A stretch of DNA of 64,000 bases from Gigaspora margarita (GCA_009809945.1 WTPW01000409.1:347789-411788), one strand, 5' to 3'. Positions 46,548 to 58,502 are shown, counted from the stretch's first letter. Numbers and translations: made by a program. The notes: generated by a model not told the origin, from the sequence alone.

Positions 46548-49500
46548 TTTTTCAAAGATAGTAAATAGTCTTTAGCTGAAATGCTAACTAATTTTTTAAC
46601 TCGCCTTCCCTTTGTAACTATCTTCTTAGTTTTATAGATATCTTCATGAAGAATATTATATAACCAAATGAGACCCTTTTGATAAAAATTAAGCATTCGT
46701 GTATAACCATCTGGTTTCATTTCTTGTGCATGGTGAAAAAGATCATGTTGTGTAGATTAGAATAATTAAATGCACTAGTAAGTTCATCAACAAGTTTCCA
46801 AAAAGCTTCAGTATATTGTTTAGTATTTTGATCTCCTGTATTAACTATATTATCTTCTACAAATTCATTGTATAAAAGCAACAATCTTTCACGTTCATCT
46901 TGAATTGCCATTATTCTTTGCTTTAAAATTACTGGATCTGATAAGCCAGATGTTAAATTTTGTTTAACAAATTTTACACCATATTGTTCTAGAGCTTCAT
47001 CAAAAGCTAGATAATGATTTTCTCTAGTAATATTTACTGAGGCAACATGCTTGAATAGCTCATATTGCTGTGGGTATCATAATACTGGCTCCAAAAAGGT
47101 TACAACTGATGATGTATAAATATTTTTGCCAGTTGCAGGAAATAGTGGTGCAAATGCAGCTAAATTTTTTAATTGCATATCTACATTACCTAAACGAATT
47201 CCTACATGATGACCTTTCCAATATCTAGCTAAATGGTAATATAAAAACCATACTTTTAGAATATTACTATTACCTTTAAATATAGTTTCTGTATCTAATA
47301 GTATATTTTTACTATTTAAATGAAGACGAATCGCTATTTCTACAGCAGCATGTATTAATTCTAGCACTTTACAAGTTGCATGATAGTCTACATTTTGTTC
47401 TAACTTGTCAAGAAATCGTACACCAAGTTTTGCTGGCATACTATAAAGACCATATCTACTAAATGCTGTAATTAAAGCACTACACATAGCTTTTGATGTA
47501 TGCCATTGTCCAAGAATAAATCTGCAAGTTAAATCTTTATTTGTATATGATTTAGTTCTTGCAAAAATAGCTGCATCACATGCTAAATCAATTACATCTT
47601 GTTCAAGATCATTTAAATACATATTAATTGACTTGAATACAGCAGTATTGCTATCAGATGCTGGTCCAGGTTCTAATATAACAATATTAGGTGGATTTAT
47701 TCGACATCCTGATTCTATTTAGAAGATATTTCTTTATTAATTTCTTTAATACTAAAGTTTTTTCCATGTTTATTTACTAACTGTTCATAATTTGATCAAA
47801 ATTTTCATCCTATTTGGATATAAATTCTGATTGACCAAATAGATTTCCTTGAGAATCTAAATTTTTCTGAGCAAGAGATGAAATATTAAATGGAAGCTCA
47901 AACTGAAATACCATTTTTAAAGTAGCATGTGCAGATTGTCATATAATCATATATATTTCCATATTTAAAAACAATATTTTTAAAATCAATATTATCAATA
48001 ACTGCAACATTCCATATATTGGGCCCTTTTATTAATCTTGTTAATGGGTTTGTTTTTTTAATACGCTCTTTTTCCAATTTTGTTTCATGTTTCCATGTAT
48101 GAGATGTAATATGCACTGCACATAAAATTGCTTGTAAAAAAGATATTAACTTAGGCTTTTTGCACAAAGAATCCATAGTATAAGTAAGCCATATCTTCCA
48201 TGAATGGAATGCTATTGTTAGAATGATAGATGCAAGATATGATGTAATCTTTTTTATAGAACTTGTATTAAAATCTGATGGTGCTTTTCCACGCTGCTTT
48301 TTTTTCTTTTCTCTTACTGCATATTTTCATTGCTTAATAGATTCAATCAATCCATCAAAAAAACTAGTAAGAGCTAAAGGAAAACTAGCATAATATTCAT
48401 CTAATGATAATGGATTTTCTAGTTTATTACAGTTTTTTTCAATTTCATCACATGAATCACATATCGACTCCTCTAGCATTTCTCCAAATTGTCTGCATTC
48501 TTCTGCTTTTGCATGTGTTTTATCTGTAAATGAATAATTTTCAAGTTTATTAATTTTCATAGCTATTTTTACAAGCAATGGACTAGGTAAATTATGCTCT
48601 GTATTAGTAGAAGATAAAGAACTTGAATTTGAAGGCTCTAATAATTTCATCATATGGCATAATACTTTTTTTTTTCTATTCTTATTTTGAGAATATGAAA
48701 GATTTGATAGCCAATTTGAAAAAAGTCTTAAGACATGATCAGTATCATTATTATGTAATTCATTATCAACACATGTTATAGATGGATTTCCTGATTTTTG
48801 ACGTATATAAAGATGCCTACCATTGTTTTCAAAACAATTTGTACAAATATATCTAATGCATTTATTATTAGTAACCCTTGAAGTAATATTTGGAATTATT
48901 TGAAAAGCTGGACATGATTTAAAACCAAGACATGGTACTTGAATATCTTTTCCACATATATTCCAGCAATGTTCTATACAATCATTACCTCTACTAAAGA
49001 ACCTTTTATATTTGTTGCAAAGTAAACATTTTTTTCTATGAATTATACTTTTACTAGTTTTTCTTCTTTGTTTAGCACCAGATAAATGAAGTTTGCTATT
49101 ATCAAAATTGAAATGACTTGAACAAACTCCTAACTCAGTTATGTTTGAATTTTTTTCTGAAGTTATTTCTACTTCCCAAGTTCCAATTAACTGAGATAAT
49201 GATACTAACTTAGTTGTTGAATTACAACATTTAATCTCTCTATTTAAATTATCAAAAATAACACAGAATGACCATTTCAATGTTTTAACTTCTGGAATTT
49301 CATAACTCTCATCATCTTCATCCTCAAATAATATAATTTCAACATCATCTTCTTCATTTTCTATTATCTGATCTTCTAACAAACTTCTTATTTTTGTTGT
49401 AGCCAAATAATCATGAGTAAATTCTTGACATTTTGATCAGTGATCCAATTTTCTTCTGGGTCCTCAAGTCTAGAACAAAAATTATCCATATTTTGATCTA

Positions 49501-49606
49501 AAATTATAGTTTCTTCAAGATATTCAGATCTAGAATAATCATCCATATCTTGATCAGCAATCAAAGTAACATTCAAATCTTCAAGTCTTGAATAATAACT
49601 ATTCAT
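46548..49606 (-). pseudogene. Decayed ~1000-codon gene of an unrecognised Cys-rich family
   Basis: Continuous homology-like reading on the minus strand, broken by frameshifts and stops. Order: acidic N-terminus (49606-49270); Cys-rich block with CLLCNKYKRFF, CIEHCWNICG, CLGFKSCPAF and YICTNCFENN (48840-49050), likely zinc-binding; SFFDGLIESIKQ then a single TGA (48327-48329), after which the same frame goes on with YAVREKKKKQRGKAPSDFNT to IWNVAVIDNIDFK (47898-48326); a shift near 47935 into HATLKMVFQFELPFN; another into ESGCRINPPNIVILEPGPAS and the 47077-47622 block (HTSKAMCSALITAFSRYGLY, RYWKGHHVGIRLGNVDMQ, FAPLFPATGKNIYTSS); a second TGA at 47077; a last shift to HDLFHHAQEMKPDGYTRM, and the stop near 46550. 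The GNxD...FAPLFPxTGK block recalls fungal DUF6589-type, possibly transposon-linked proteins; this is from memory and unsure. Confidence 0.6.
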
Positions 49607-49784
49607 AGTTGATAAGAATTGATTGTAGAAATAAATTTTTATAAGAGCTTTGATAGTTAGTATTTGTAACTAATAATTTGAAATAGTATAATTTTGAATA
49701 GAAGTCCAATAGTGTCTTATTTATAATAAATTCAACTAACTACTACAATAAATATCTTGTGAAAGCAAAGATCTTTTTCAATTT

Positions 49785-50036
49785 TTAACAGCTGCTCTAC
49801 CCCTTGTTTAGTGCATCAAAAGTGCATCAGAGTACATAAGGATAACCCAGGTTTACATAAGGAGAGCATTTTCCTGTGTTTCAAATATAAAGTAAAGTTC
49901 TAATTATATTATATAGTTGGAAACTTTACTTTGTATTTGCAATGCAGGAAGTTGCTCTCCTTATGCAAACCCGGGTTATCCTTGATGTACTCCAATGCAC
50001 TTTCAATGCACTAAATAAGGTAGGTGCAGCTGTTAA
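49785..50036. mobile_element. 250-bp foldback MITE
   Basis: Inverted ends TTAACAGCTGCTCTACCCC and GGTAGGTGCAGCTGTTAA. Arms are colinear through AGTGCATCAAAAGTGCATC, GGATAACCCAGGTTTACATA and AGGAGAGC; the apex is near 49905. It lies 180 bp upstream of the start of the 46.5-49.6 kb gene. No target duplication was resolved. Confidence 0.7.
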
Positions 50037-50039
50037 CAT

Positions 50040-50940
50040 GTTTTAAAAAACATTTTTAACATAATTAAAAAAATGTTTCGAATAAGTTTTCAGAGAACAA
50101 GAAAAAAGGCTTTCAAAAGGGCATTCTTGAAGTAACATTTGAAAAACATCTAACAAGAGTGTTTCAGAAAATGCATTTCATATATTTTAGCCAAATTTAC
50201 TAGAATTTATGTCCGTATTTAAAAATTCACTATTTGTAATTAAATTATTTCTTACAGGTAAATCATATTGAAAAATAAACTATGGTACCCAAAGAATGCT
50301 GATAAGGCATATTTGCTACATGCATTTTATTTATTAAAATAAAATAAAAAATTTTGTCTGTTGAATTTACGAATTTTACAGTAATTATTTCTGCATGTAT
50401 AACAAATTTTGAATTAAATAAAATTTGTACATACATATACTCTTGGATACTCTTCTTATCATTTTTTACTCGTATACGCATAATTATTAAAGATTAAACA
50501 CATCTCGAAAGGTTTTTTTTTATACTTGATCGCACTTTCAATAAATGATAGATGGTACCATACATGAACAAAGAATGTTACAAAAGTGGTTAAAGACACT
50601 TTTTTTGTTTTTTTTCAAGTTTAATCTCGATACAATTCTGAATTTATTTAACATTATTCGATTTAGCTAAATTAGTTTCTTAGATTAATAACAGTTAACT
50701 AATTTACTATGATAGTCTATCATAGCTGACAACATAAGAAATGGCAACTGTGATGGGTCCGAAAGAACTGGACGCCCGAAAATTACAGTAGGCCATTTTA
50801 TTTTTGATTGTTTAATTCTGAATATTTATTAAAATTTATTTGCATTTTATTTAATCTGTCACAATAAATACATTGTATAGCACGTGAAATCGTAGTAACT
50901 TAGTTTATCATCTTTCACCATAGTTCTTAGCTGTTAGTTA
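50040..50940. other. AT-rich stretch, no supported gene
   Basis: A minus-strand frame of 72 codons at 50263-50481 has no recognisable motif. No paired ends. Confidence 0.4.
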
Positions 50941-51312
50941 TCCTTGACAGTTGTCAAAAAGGTCAACCAAATTACTGGTCAAACAACCACAGCAGTTAAA
51001 AAATCTAATCCTCTTGCAGAATTGCTAGCTTGAATGAAAAGAGAAGACATTATTGGAATCTGCCTGAATGCAAGCAGCAATTTAGTGGTGGAATACAATA
51101 GAACCAGCCAAGCCATGCCAGACAATAATTTAACTGATGAACAAAAAGAAATTAAGGAATTTTTGTACAATGTTTTTTCAAAAAAACCAAATAATCCTCA
51201 AAAAAAAGATATTGGTAGCCTCCACCTCTTTTTGTTTTTCTTGATAGTGAGTTTTTCTTTTAATTCTTTTTGCTTTTCTCTATTTTTTTCTTTTGGAGAA
51301 AGAGGTTTATAG
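50941..51312 (+). pseudogene. Unrecognised coding-like fragment
   Basis: One plus-strand frame reads VVKKVNQITGQTTTAVKKSN, PLAELLA, a TGA, then MKREDIIGICLNASSNLVVE, YNRTSQAMPDNNLTDEQKEI and KEFLYNVFSKKPNNPQKKD before turning hydrophobic (FLFFLIVSFSFNSF). Composition is protein-like (few stops, mixed residues) up to about 51205. I do not know the family. The TGA just before the Met suggests a longer, broken frame rather than a true start. Confidence 0.3.
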
Positions 51313-51554
51313 CTGGTGGACTATGGGCAGTAACATATCAAGTACAACTATTTCAATAGTGACTGCTAGCATTGATAGCTATGTTTGTGAACTTGGAAAT
51401 ATAGAATATTAAAGAGGTAATATTAGTATGTCTTAAGTATTAATAATCTTCGTCAGCCTTACTGATTTTTTCTATAGCTTAGGTAGCACACATTTTATGA
51501 AAACAATATGCGGGTGCCATAACGAAGGACTTGTAGTTATAAAAATTTTCATAA

Positions 51555-53335
51555 AGCCTGAGCCTGGTCTGTTATTACCTGAGAATAGATTTTGCGCAAA
51601 GGCTCCAGAATGAAATGCACAAACGAACATTGGCTTTTAATTTTCAAGCCTTTTCTATTGAAAGAGGGATTATAATGAATATTACCCCACAAATGTTTTG
51701 CAAACATTTTGCAAAATCATCAGCATTTATATTGCCTGTTAAAAAATAATTCAATAATGTTAAAATATTGGATTTTTTTATCAAATTTAATAAAATTTCA
51801 TCAAAGATAAATAAATATACCAACCATACATATCAGCATATATTTTTTGCAAATGACTTAATAAAAACACTACCCTATCTGACTGGATGTGAAACAAACA
51901 CTTCTGCATTCAGGAGATATGTGAATATCACGACCTTGTGCATGTTAACTAAGATAATTCGTAAAGGAACGTTTGAATTTTTTTTAAATCAGAAAAAAAA
52001 AAAAATAGATCAGAAAAAAAAAAGCAAAACAAACCTGATGATAAAATTAACTTCTTCAATGGTATGTTTTAACTTATAATAAGCATCATTTGGTGGTAAT
52101 TTCAATTCCAAAATCAATCTATCTACTTTATTTACTACCAATGTGAATGCTAAATTATCTTGTATAATGTGCTGTATAACGCGTTTAGTATTGGCCATAA
52201 CCCATGATAAAGATTTTAGACTGAAATTATACAATAGAAACTTGAAGAGTACATATATTTACCTCTTCAATAATGTCTACTATGATAACTGCAACATCAT
52301 AAAGTCAAAGTGCAGCAGTAACCATCTACAAAATCAACATATAAGCAGTTCTTTGTATTTTCTTAATATACAGTAAGTTTCTCCACGACTTTTTAATGTT
52401 TTCGCGTTGTTTGGTTTAGTTTCTAGTAATTTATTCAAATTTGCAAGTGATCCTTTATAACTTAACATAATATTGGCTTCTTCACGGTTTTTTATATAAC
52501 TAATAAATATAATTAAAATAAAGATTAAAATCAATGCTGTTATTATTATAATTACCCGGTGTATCCATAATATTAAAAAAGTAAGACTTAGAATTTGTGT
52601 CTAATACTAACACCTCTATCTCTTTCTAATGCATTGAGTATCCGTATCCCTTAGATTGTAACACAGGCAAATTTGTCTGCGTATTTTAAAAATTTTAATA
52701 AAATTTTAAATATTGATTTTAGCTATATCTTTTNTAAGTAAAAAATATTCTTTGAGTTTTGTTTTAATAACTTTGTTATAAAAATTTTTTAAAATTATTA
52801 GAAAACTTTAGTATAATCAAAGTTTAAAATTCTTGTATTAGCATTTTACTATTAAAATTTTTCTTTAGGTTTTCTTAAATTTTATATGTTCCCGTCTATA
52901 AAAAAAATTTTTACTTCTAATACAAGCCTTAATTTTTACAAATAAATCATTAAAGTTGCAATAATAAAAGTTATNATCCTTTATATAAACTACAATATTG
53001 TCTTAAGAACNATAGCTTTAAAACTAAAACTAAACAAGATTATAGAGAAATTGTGATAAAATTTTTTAAAAAATTTTTTTCATAAAGTTATCTATTTTTA
53101 GCTTATATATAAATTAAATTTTTTTCTTACAATACAAAAACTAATTTTGCAAAAAAGTAATCCTTATTTTTAAATATAATTGTACAAAGTTTTATTTAAT
53201 TATCTTGGTATTTAAAAAAAGTAAATCAGAGCAAAAAAAGTGCAAAAACGCAGGCAAATTTGCCTGTGTTCTACTACAATCTAAGGGATAATGTTCCCAT
53301 AAATTCAAGATCGCAGTTATGATGGCACTAAAACC
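51555..53335 (-). pseudogene. Decayed copy of spliceosomal GTPase Snu114/EFTUD2
   Basis: The minus strand preserves the EF2-like GTPase order of the U5 snRNP protein. Near 53300-53330 there is a shortened P-loop region (HH then TAILNLWEHYTDT). After an inserted element comes LERDRGVSI (switch I side, about 52625-52645), then DTNSKSYFFNIMDTPG (52555-52605, switch II) with GTAATT after it; VTAAL-stop-LYDVAVIIVDIIEE followed by [26 protein letters not shown] and [15 protein letters not shown] (52010-52230, the NKxD motif, diagnostic for this family); SVCFTSSQIG-stop-CF and YADMYGG; after an intron-like stretch ending AACAG (51736), FAKHLWGNIHYNP and CSFVHFILEPLRKIYSQV. Intron remnants show a genomic, not a retro-, copy. 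Several frameshifts and two Trp/Arg-to-stop changes make it non-functional. Confidence 0.8.
52647..53288. mobile_element. TA-flanked TIR element inside the Snu114 remnant
   Basis: 642 bp with inverted ends TCCCTTAGATTGTA and TACAATCTAAGGGA, flanked by TA (52645-52646; 53289-53290). Subterminally ACACAGGCAAATTTGTCTGC pairs with GCAGGCAAATTTGCCTGTG. The interior is AT-rich without an ORF and carries a few N bases. It separates the P-loop remains from the switch II exon. Confidence 0.7.
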
Positions 53336-53869
53336 AATTTGGACTAATTTTAACAAGTTAATAAACGTATTTGAGTAATATGAACAAATACAAAATATTT
53401 TAAAGTTCCAAAGTACGATTCAGAGCAAGATCGAATACGATCTTGAAAAGCTTAATCCCTAAGAACGTAGTAATAACAGCGCTAACATCTTGTCAACTTG
53501 ATTTTAGAAGTCTTTGTAAAGCTAAGTCACAAAAAAATTACTACTTTACGACTTGTTCAAGTAAGTAGTATGAAGATTCGAGGTTTTTACTATAATTAGG
53601 CTTGGAGGAAATGGTAAACTTCGAGCTTGACATCCTTTTCCGTTTGTATATCTAATACTTACCAAAATTTTTGTTGTTAATCGATTGAACCCCATAGAAT
53701 ACTGTTATTTAGAGACTTTTTTGATATCGATTGATGGTCATGTGGTTTGATTAAGAGCGAATAAAATTTTTTTGAAAATTTCATAGTAAATTTCCAAAAT
53801 GTGATCTACATTTTTACTATGATCGGACACTTATATATATGAACATGTGACATATTTCCTGACTGATAG
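53336..53869. other. Stretch between Snu114 remnant and long-TIR element
   Basis: No frame I can support. It could hold decayed N-terminal Snu114 sequence, but I cannot align it by eye. Confidence 0.3.
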
Positions 53870-54778
53870 CAGGTTCAAAAAAACTAAGAAAGTGAACTGC
53901 CTCATCACTAAAAAAGTTTGGAGGTGCAGACCACAATATTTTTCTTTGAGTTTACGTTGATTGGCTAAAACTACTTAATAGTAGAATAAAAAAAAAGAGT
54001 TTGTACAAGCTCTTGCTTTATTTCATGGATATTCAACAAAATTATAGTTGTCAAAAAATTATTACGTTGCTTTTTATATTCGAAACTCTTATCACTAATA
54101 GAAAAATCCAAAGATACCCAAAGGCATGCTATGCCAATATTTATCATCTTCCAACATTTATATCAAATGCGGTAATTTCATTTTTTTATTTTGTTTTTTT
54201 TTTTTATTTTTTACTAAAATTTTTTTAATTCAAATACTTCATCATTGTTGCATCTGTTTTGTTCGAAGCTAAAGTTGCAAATATTGTTGCTGTTGTAATG
54301 GGTTGTCGGGTAAAACAGTATAGACAATAGTGCCAATTTAACTCCAACCATGTACGGGGAAGTGGAGATAAATAGGAAGGGTTTTATCAAGGAAATTTAT
54401 AACACGATTCGTAGGGGCTTAGTGGAAACTATATCATTACATCACCAAGTAAAACAATATATGGGAAGCGCTGATGCTGATGATGCAAATATGGGGTAAC
54501 AATAGGGTTGATGGACAGATTATAGGTAATAATGCTAAAGCGGGGATGATCAGTTAATAACTTTAAGGCCTCATGATGAATATCGAACCAAATTGAATAG
54601 AAGGTTCCGATTAGACTGGCGACACTAAGAAATCCAGGTTTCCAATGGATAATTTACTACCAAAATTATCTTCTAATACTTCAAAGAAAACTTTAACCAA
54701 AGTTACACGATTGATTTACAAGAATTATGCAAGGGTTTACTATAACAGGAACTCGAGTCTTACTAAACTTTATTCAAA

Positions 54779-54925
54779 TTTAAAGTCAATTCGATCCGTT
54801 GAATTGAGTCTCAAAGAGTTTATTAAATTTAAAGTCAATTTGATCTGTTGAATTGAGTCTCAAAGAGTTTATTAAATTTAAAGTCAATTCGATCCGTTTA
54901 ATTGAGTCTCGAAGAGTTTATTAGA
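54779..54925. repeat. Three tandem 49-bp units
   Basis: Unit TTTAAAGTCAATTCGATCCG + TTGAATTGAGTCTCAAAGAG + TTTATTAAA at 54779, 54828 and 54877. Nearly identical, so recent. Confidence 0.85.
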
Positions 54926-55119
54926 ATATTACAATTCAGTTAAGTATATTTTATTCTTATGAATTTTGTAGTATGCAAAAACTGATTTGACTTTATTAAA
55001 ATTTGGAGTTTATATACATTTTAATTTTTTAGAGTGTTACACGAAAATTCTAGTGATACGCTAAAAATTAAACGTTATGTTGAAATTTCAGTATGTCATA
55101 AAAAATGTAGCACTATGCT

Positions 55120-55195
55120 GAAAAACTAGTGTTATGCAGAAAAACTAGTGTTATGCAGAAAACTGGTGTTATGCAGAAAAACTGGTGTTATGCGT
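55120..55195. repeat. Tandem 19-bp units
   Basis: Four copies of AAACTAGTGTTATGCAGAA with one-base variants, ending in TTATGCGTTTAAC. Confidence 0.75.
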
Positions 55196-55380
55196 TTAAC
55201 TATGCCACCCAGCAACTAATTATTTCTATTTTAATATAAGATATAAAGATGTGATATAATTTTAATGGCATTACTAAATTTACCTTCCGTTATAAGAAAA
55301 AGGAAAAAAAATACATGGAAAAGCTAATTGGATAAGTAATTATTCAAAGTTCAAAATTCCAATTCGTTACACTGTAACTA

Positions 55381-55812
55381 GTGTTCCGCAAAAAAGTATC
55401 CGAATGGATCCGAATGGATCCAGTATATTTAATGGGTATGAAAGTAGCATTTCACAAAGGGTACCAGAACTGAAACTGTACATATAATTAATATGACAAA
55501 TACACTACTAGCATTAGGCTCCGCTTGTCTCTCACATGTGTCTGTAGCTAGTGGCAGTCCTTCAAACTTGCTACACAAACCAGATCTGGATTCCTGCCCA
55601 GATCCGGATCCGGGTTATGCGGCGAGTTTGAAGGACTGCTACTGGCTACAGATGCACATGAGTGACAAGTGGAGCCTGTTGCTAATAGTGTATTTGTCAT
55701 ATTAATTATATGTACAGTTTCAGTTTTGGTACCCTTTGTGAAATGCTACTTTCATACCCATTAAAAATACCAGATCCATTTGGATCCATTCGGATCCTTT
55801 TTTGCGGAACAC
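55381..55812. mobile_element. 432-bp foldback element, GTGTTCCGC ends
   Basis: The ends GTGTTCCGCAAAAAAG and TTTTTTGCGGAACAC are inverse, flanked by TA (TAACT on both sides with one extra A at left). The arms match for about 200 bp (GGATCCGAATGGATCC, AAAGTAGCATTTCACAAAGG, CAGTCCTTCAAACTTG); the apex near 55600 is GATCCGGATCCGGGT. The arms are much better conserved than surrounding elements, so this is a young copy. No ORF of substance. Confidence 0.8.
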
Positions 55813-55929
55813 TAACTGTAACAACATATTAATACTTGGTGTTGCCGAAGCTATGTTTATTTGTGGAAATGCTGCCAAATGAATTATATTTATTGGATAG
55901 TCGCCTTTTCTTATTTGCTGAGATTTGCT

Positions 55930-56155
55930 GAAAAGATAATGATAATTTCGATCAATTGTAATAATTGAGCATCATCTCAATCACTATTAAATCAAATTGA
56001 AGGAGTTTCTTGAGAACACCCTTACTGTAAAGAGTTTTTTTAAAATCATGATTATTTTATTTAAGTATGTTCTCAAGTACCGGTAACTCTCTCAATGTGA
56101 TTTGGTAGTAATTGAGATGAAGTTCAATTATTACAATTGATCGAAATAATGTTTG
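55930..56155. mobile_element. 225-bp inverted-repeat element
   Basis: Ends ATTTCGATCAATTGTAATAA and TTATTACAATTGATCGAAAT are exact inverses; arms continue through ATCTCAATCACTATTAAATC. No coding. Confidence 0.7.
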
Positions 56156-56869
56156 TGATCGTTTTAGTATTATTATGTATTTCAACAAATCGTAGCAAAA
56201 AAAAGATGACTATTCAACCAACAAAACACGTCTTCGGCAACACTTCAACAAATAAGTGTAATTTCAGCAAAACCAATTTCCTCAACTTCTCTTTTACGGG
56301 CTTTCCAAATATTCATATGTTGTTATGGCAAAAACTTTTTTTCCCTTTAACTTTGAACAAACCAACCCAATCATGAAATATTTGAGTACAAAACATTTTT
56401 TGTAAAAATATATAATATACATGCATATATATAATAAAATAAAATGGAATTGCCGTATTTGATTTAGAAGATAATAAATATTGGCATGGTTTGATCTTTG
56501 GCTTCTTTGGGTTTTTTTATTAGTGATAAGAATATTGAATATAAAAAGCAACGTAATAATTTTTTGCCGATTATAATTTCACAAAAGATGCATGACATAA
56601 AGCAAAGTGTTTGAACAACCTCTTTTTACTCTATCAATAAGCAGTTTTAGCCAATTAGTGTTAACTCTGTGAAAAAAAGATGGCTGCGCCTCCAGACTTT
56701 TTTCAGTGAAGTGGCAGTTCACTTGATCAGTTTTTTGACCCTAGACAATATAAAATTTTATTTCCGATCAATTTATTTAGGCATTTAAGAACACCCTAAA
56801 TCTGCTAAAAAATGGGGTAATAATTATGACGCGCGATTTTGATCAGTTTTAACAGTATAATATTAAAAA

Positions 56870-57226
56870 AGACGATTATCTTTCATCGCTAGTGCGATGC
56901 ATCGCTACCCCTGATCGGCCAATCAATTTGTTTGTTTTAATTTACATTAATCAAAACAAAACAAATATCGGCCAGGTTAAGGTTAGGGTTAGGGAGTGGT
57001 TAGGGGTGGTTGGGGCAGTGGCTAGACGACCCCCTAACCCAAAATTTCGCAAGGAATTTTTTTTTTTAAGAAAAAATTTTAGTTTCATAGTCAAAATTTT
57101 CTGTTAGAAGCGATTTTTTAAAAAATAGCTGTTTCGCTTCGATTTCACGTTACACCTGATCCTGCATCCCGATTGGTCGATCAGAGAGTGGCGATGTATC
57201 GCACTGGCGATGAATGATAACTCTCT
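56870..57226. mobile_element. TIR element with 7-8 bp duplication and telomere-like words
   Basis: Ends AGACGATTATCTTTCATCGC and inverse GCGATGAATGATAACTCTCT, flanked by TTAAAAA on each side. Inside each end CGATGCATCGC/GCGATGTATCG and TGATCGGCCAATC recur. The middle holds GGTTAAGGTTAGGGTTAGGG (56977-56996), an interstitial telomere-like string. A 7-8 bp duplication suggests hAT-like. Confidence 0.6.
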
Positions 57227-57599
57227 TTAAAAAAATAAAAAAATCGAATGAACAATTTCATTGAAGCAGTCTTATGAAGGCTTCATTTGAAAAAACGGTT
57301 AAACTTTACAAAATCTACTGACTTGAAAACTTGGTGAACGGCACCTCGTCAAAAATGTGGTTATTGAGAAGAATACTGTGTTGATTTAATTGACTGACTA
57401 AAATGTTACTAATTAAAATGCAAGCACTGCCAAGAAATATGAAAGATATACTGAAATCTATGTGTATTTTGCAGATAAGTAAATTATACGTTAAAAATAC
57501 ATATAATATTGATGAAATTAATCAAATATATTTTTTGCTACTTTAATATAATTAATTTATTTAAATTTGGCTATCTGTTTATTTATATATATTATATAG

Positions 57600-57772
57600 T
57601 TATTGGATGCTTCGCATCCAATAACCAAAGTTATCTGGCATGATTTGACGGATCATGGACATCGACAGTATAATTGCAACGCACGAGGCCTTCGGCCACG
57701 TTCTTTTGCTATTATCCTGCCGATACCCATGTATCCGTCAAATCATGCCAGACAACAAGAAACTATTTTGCA
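57600..57772. repeat. Compact hairpin cluster around GAGGCCTTCGGCC
   Basis: A first stem TTGGATGC-TTC-GCATCCAA (57603-57621), then a 145-bp palindrome running from TCTGGCATGATTTGACGGAT to ATCCGTCAAATCATGCCAGA with the apex GAGGCCTTCGGCC (57689-57701). It is GC-richer than its surroundings and has few mismatches. It could be a very small foldback element or a structured RNA; no promoter or protein is evident. Confidence 0.65.
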
Positions 57773-57789
57773 GTCCGATCATAGCAAGA

Positions 57790-58502
57790 TATTGGATAAA
57801 TATATATATTTGCAATGTTTAATAAATTATTGTAATGTTTTTTGGAAAAAATTTTTTCGCTTAATAGATAAAGTTAATATTTTCAGTTTCAGCGCGACAG
57901 ACGGGCGTCGATGTTCTAAAACAAGTTTTACAAAAAATAAAAAAAAAGTTAAAAACTTTTAAACCGATTTTTTGTTTTACCATCCCTATGGTTGCTTAAT
58001 GATTGATTAATTGAAAGTTTCACAAGCAGTGCTTGAGTATTTTTTAACCTACTGTCGTTACAAATGTCACCAAAAAAAAAAAAAAAGTTAGTCTCCACTA
58101 GTTATTTGTCAAAACTTTAACTTTCAATTGTTATTAACATTCAAAAATTTGATTTAAAATATTGATGACTAACTTTCGTCTTATGAATATTCAGCTTGGT
58201 CCCTTTCCTTTAACAAATTTTACAAACACTTCTCTGCTACACAATTTCATACTTATTCTTTAAACGAAATAATATTAAAAATATAGTCAAGGAGTAAAAA
58301 ATTATTTTTTACTGTAATATAAATATTATAAATATTATACATTTAAAAATTGAATCCGCCAAATTTTTTCTTATCGTTTAACTGCTTAATAATGTAAACC
58401 GTTTAATTCAGCCGGCATTATAATAATTATGGCCCATGAGAACATGAAGCATTTTCTACCGGTTAAACTGTTCCAATCTTTAGAAAGTCATGAAGTTAAA
58501 TA
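57790..58502. other. AT-rich stretch, no supported gene
   Basis: A plus-strand frame of 119 codons at 57603-57962 runs through the hairpin cluster into this stretch and shows no recognisable domain. No paired ends. Confidence 0.35.

Larger units (their letters stand above)
53870..56748. mobile_element. 2.9-kb element with ~370-bp inverted repeats
   Basis: Arms at 53870-54235 and 56365-56748 are inverted copies, colinear through AGTGAACTGCC, TGGAGGYGCAG, TTGGCTAAAACT, AAAAAATTATTACGTTGC and CATGCCAATATTTAT. The ends near GGTTCAAAAAAACT/AGTTTTTTGACC could not be refined with a target duplication. Between the arms are tandem repeats (54779, 55120), two further foldbacks (55381, 55930) and a patch of uncertain coding at 54290-54760. 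No transposase recognised. Confidence 0.6.

Noticed and set aside
56970-57000. Telomere (GGTTAGGGTTAGGG)
   Set aside because: Only about two units inside a small transposable element with its own ends and duplication; not a chromosome end.
57600-57772. tRNA gene
   Set aside because: The hairpins do not form a cloverleaf and there is no T-loop or anticodon arrangement.
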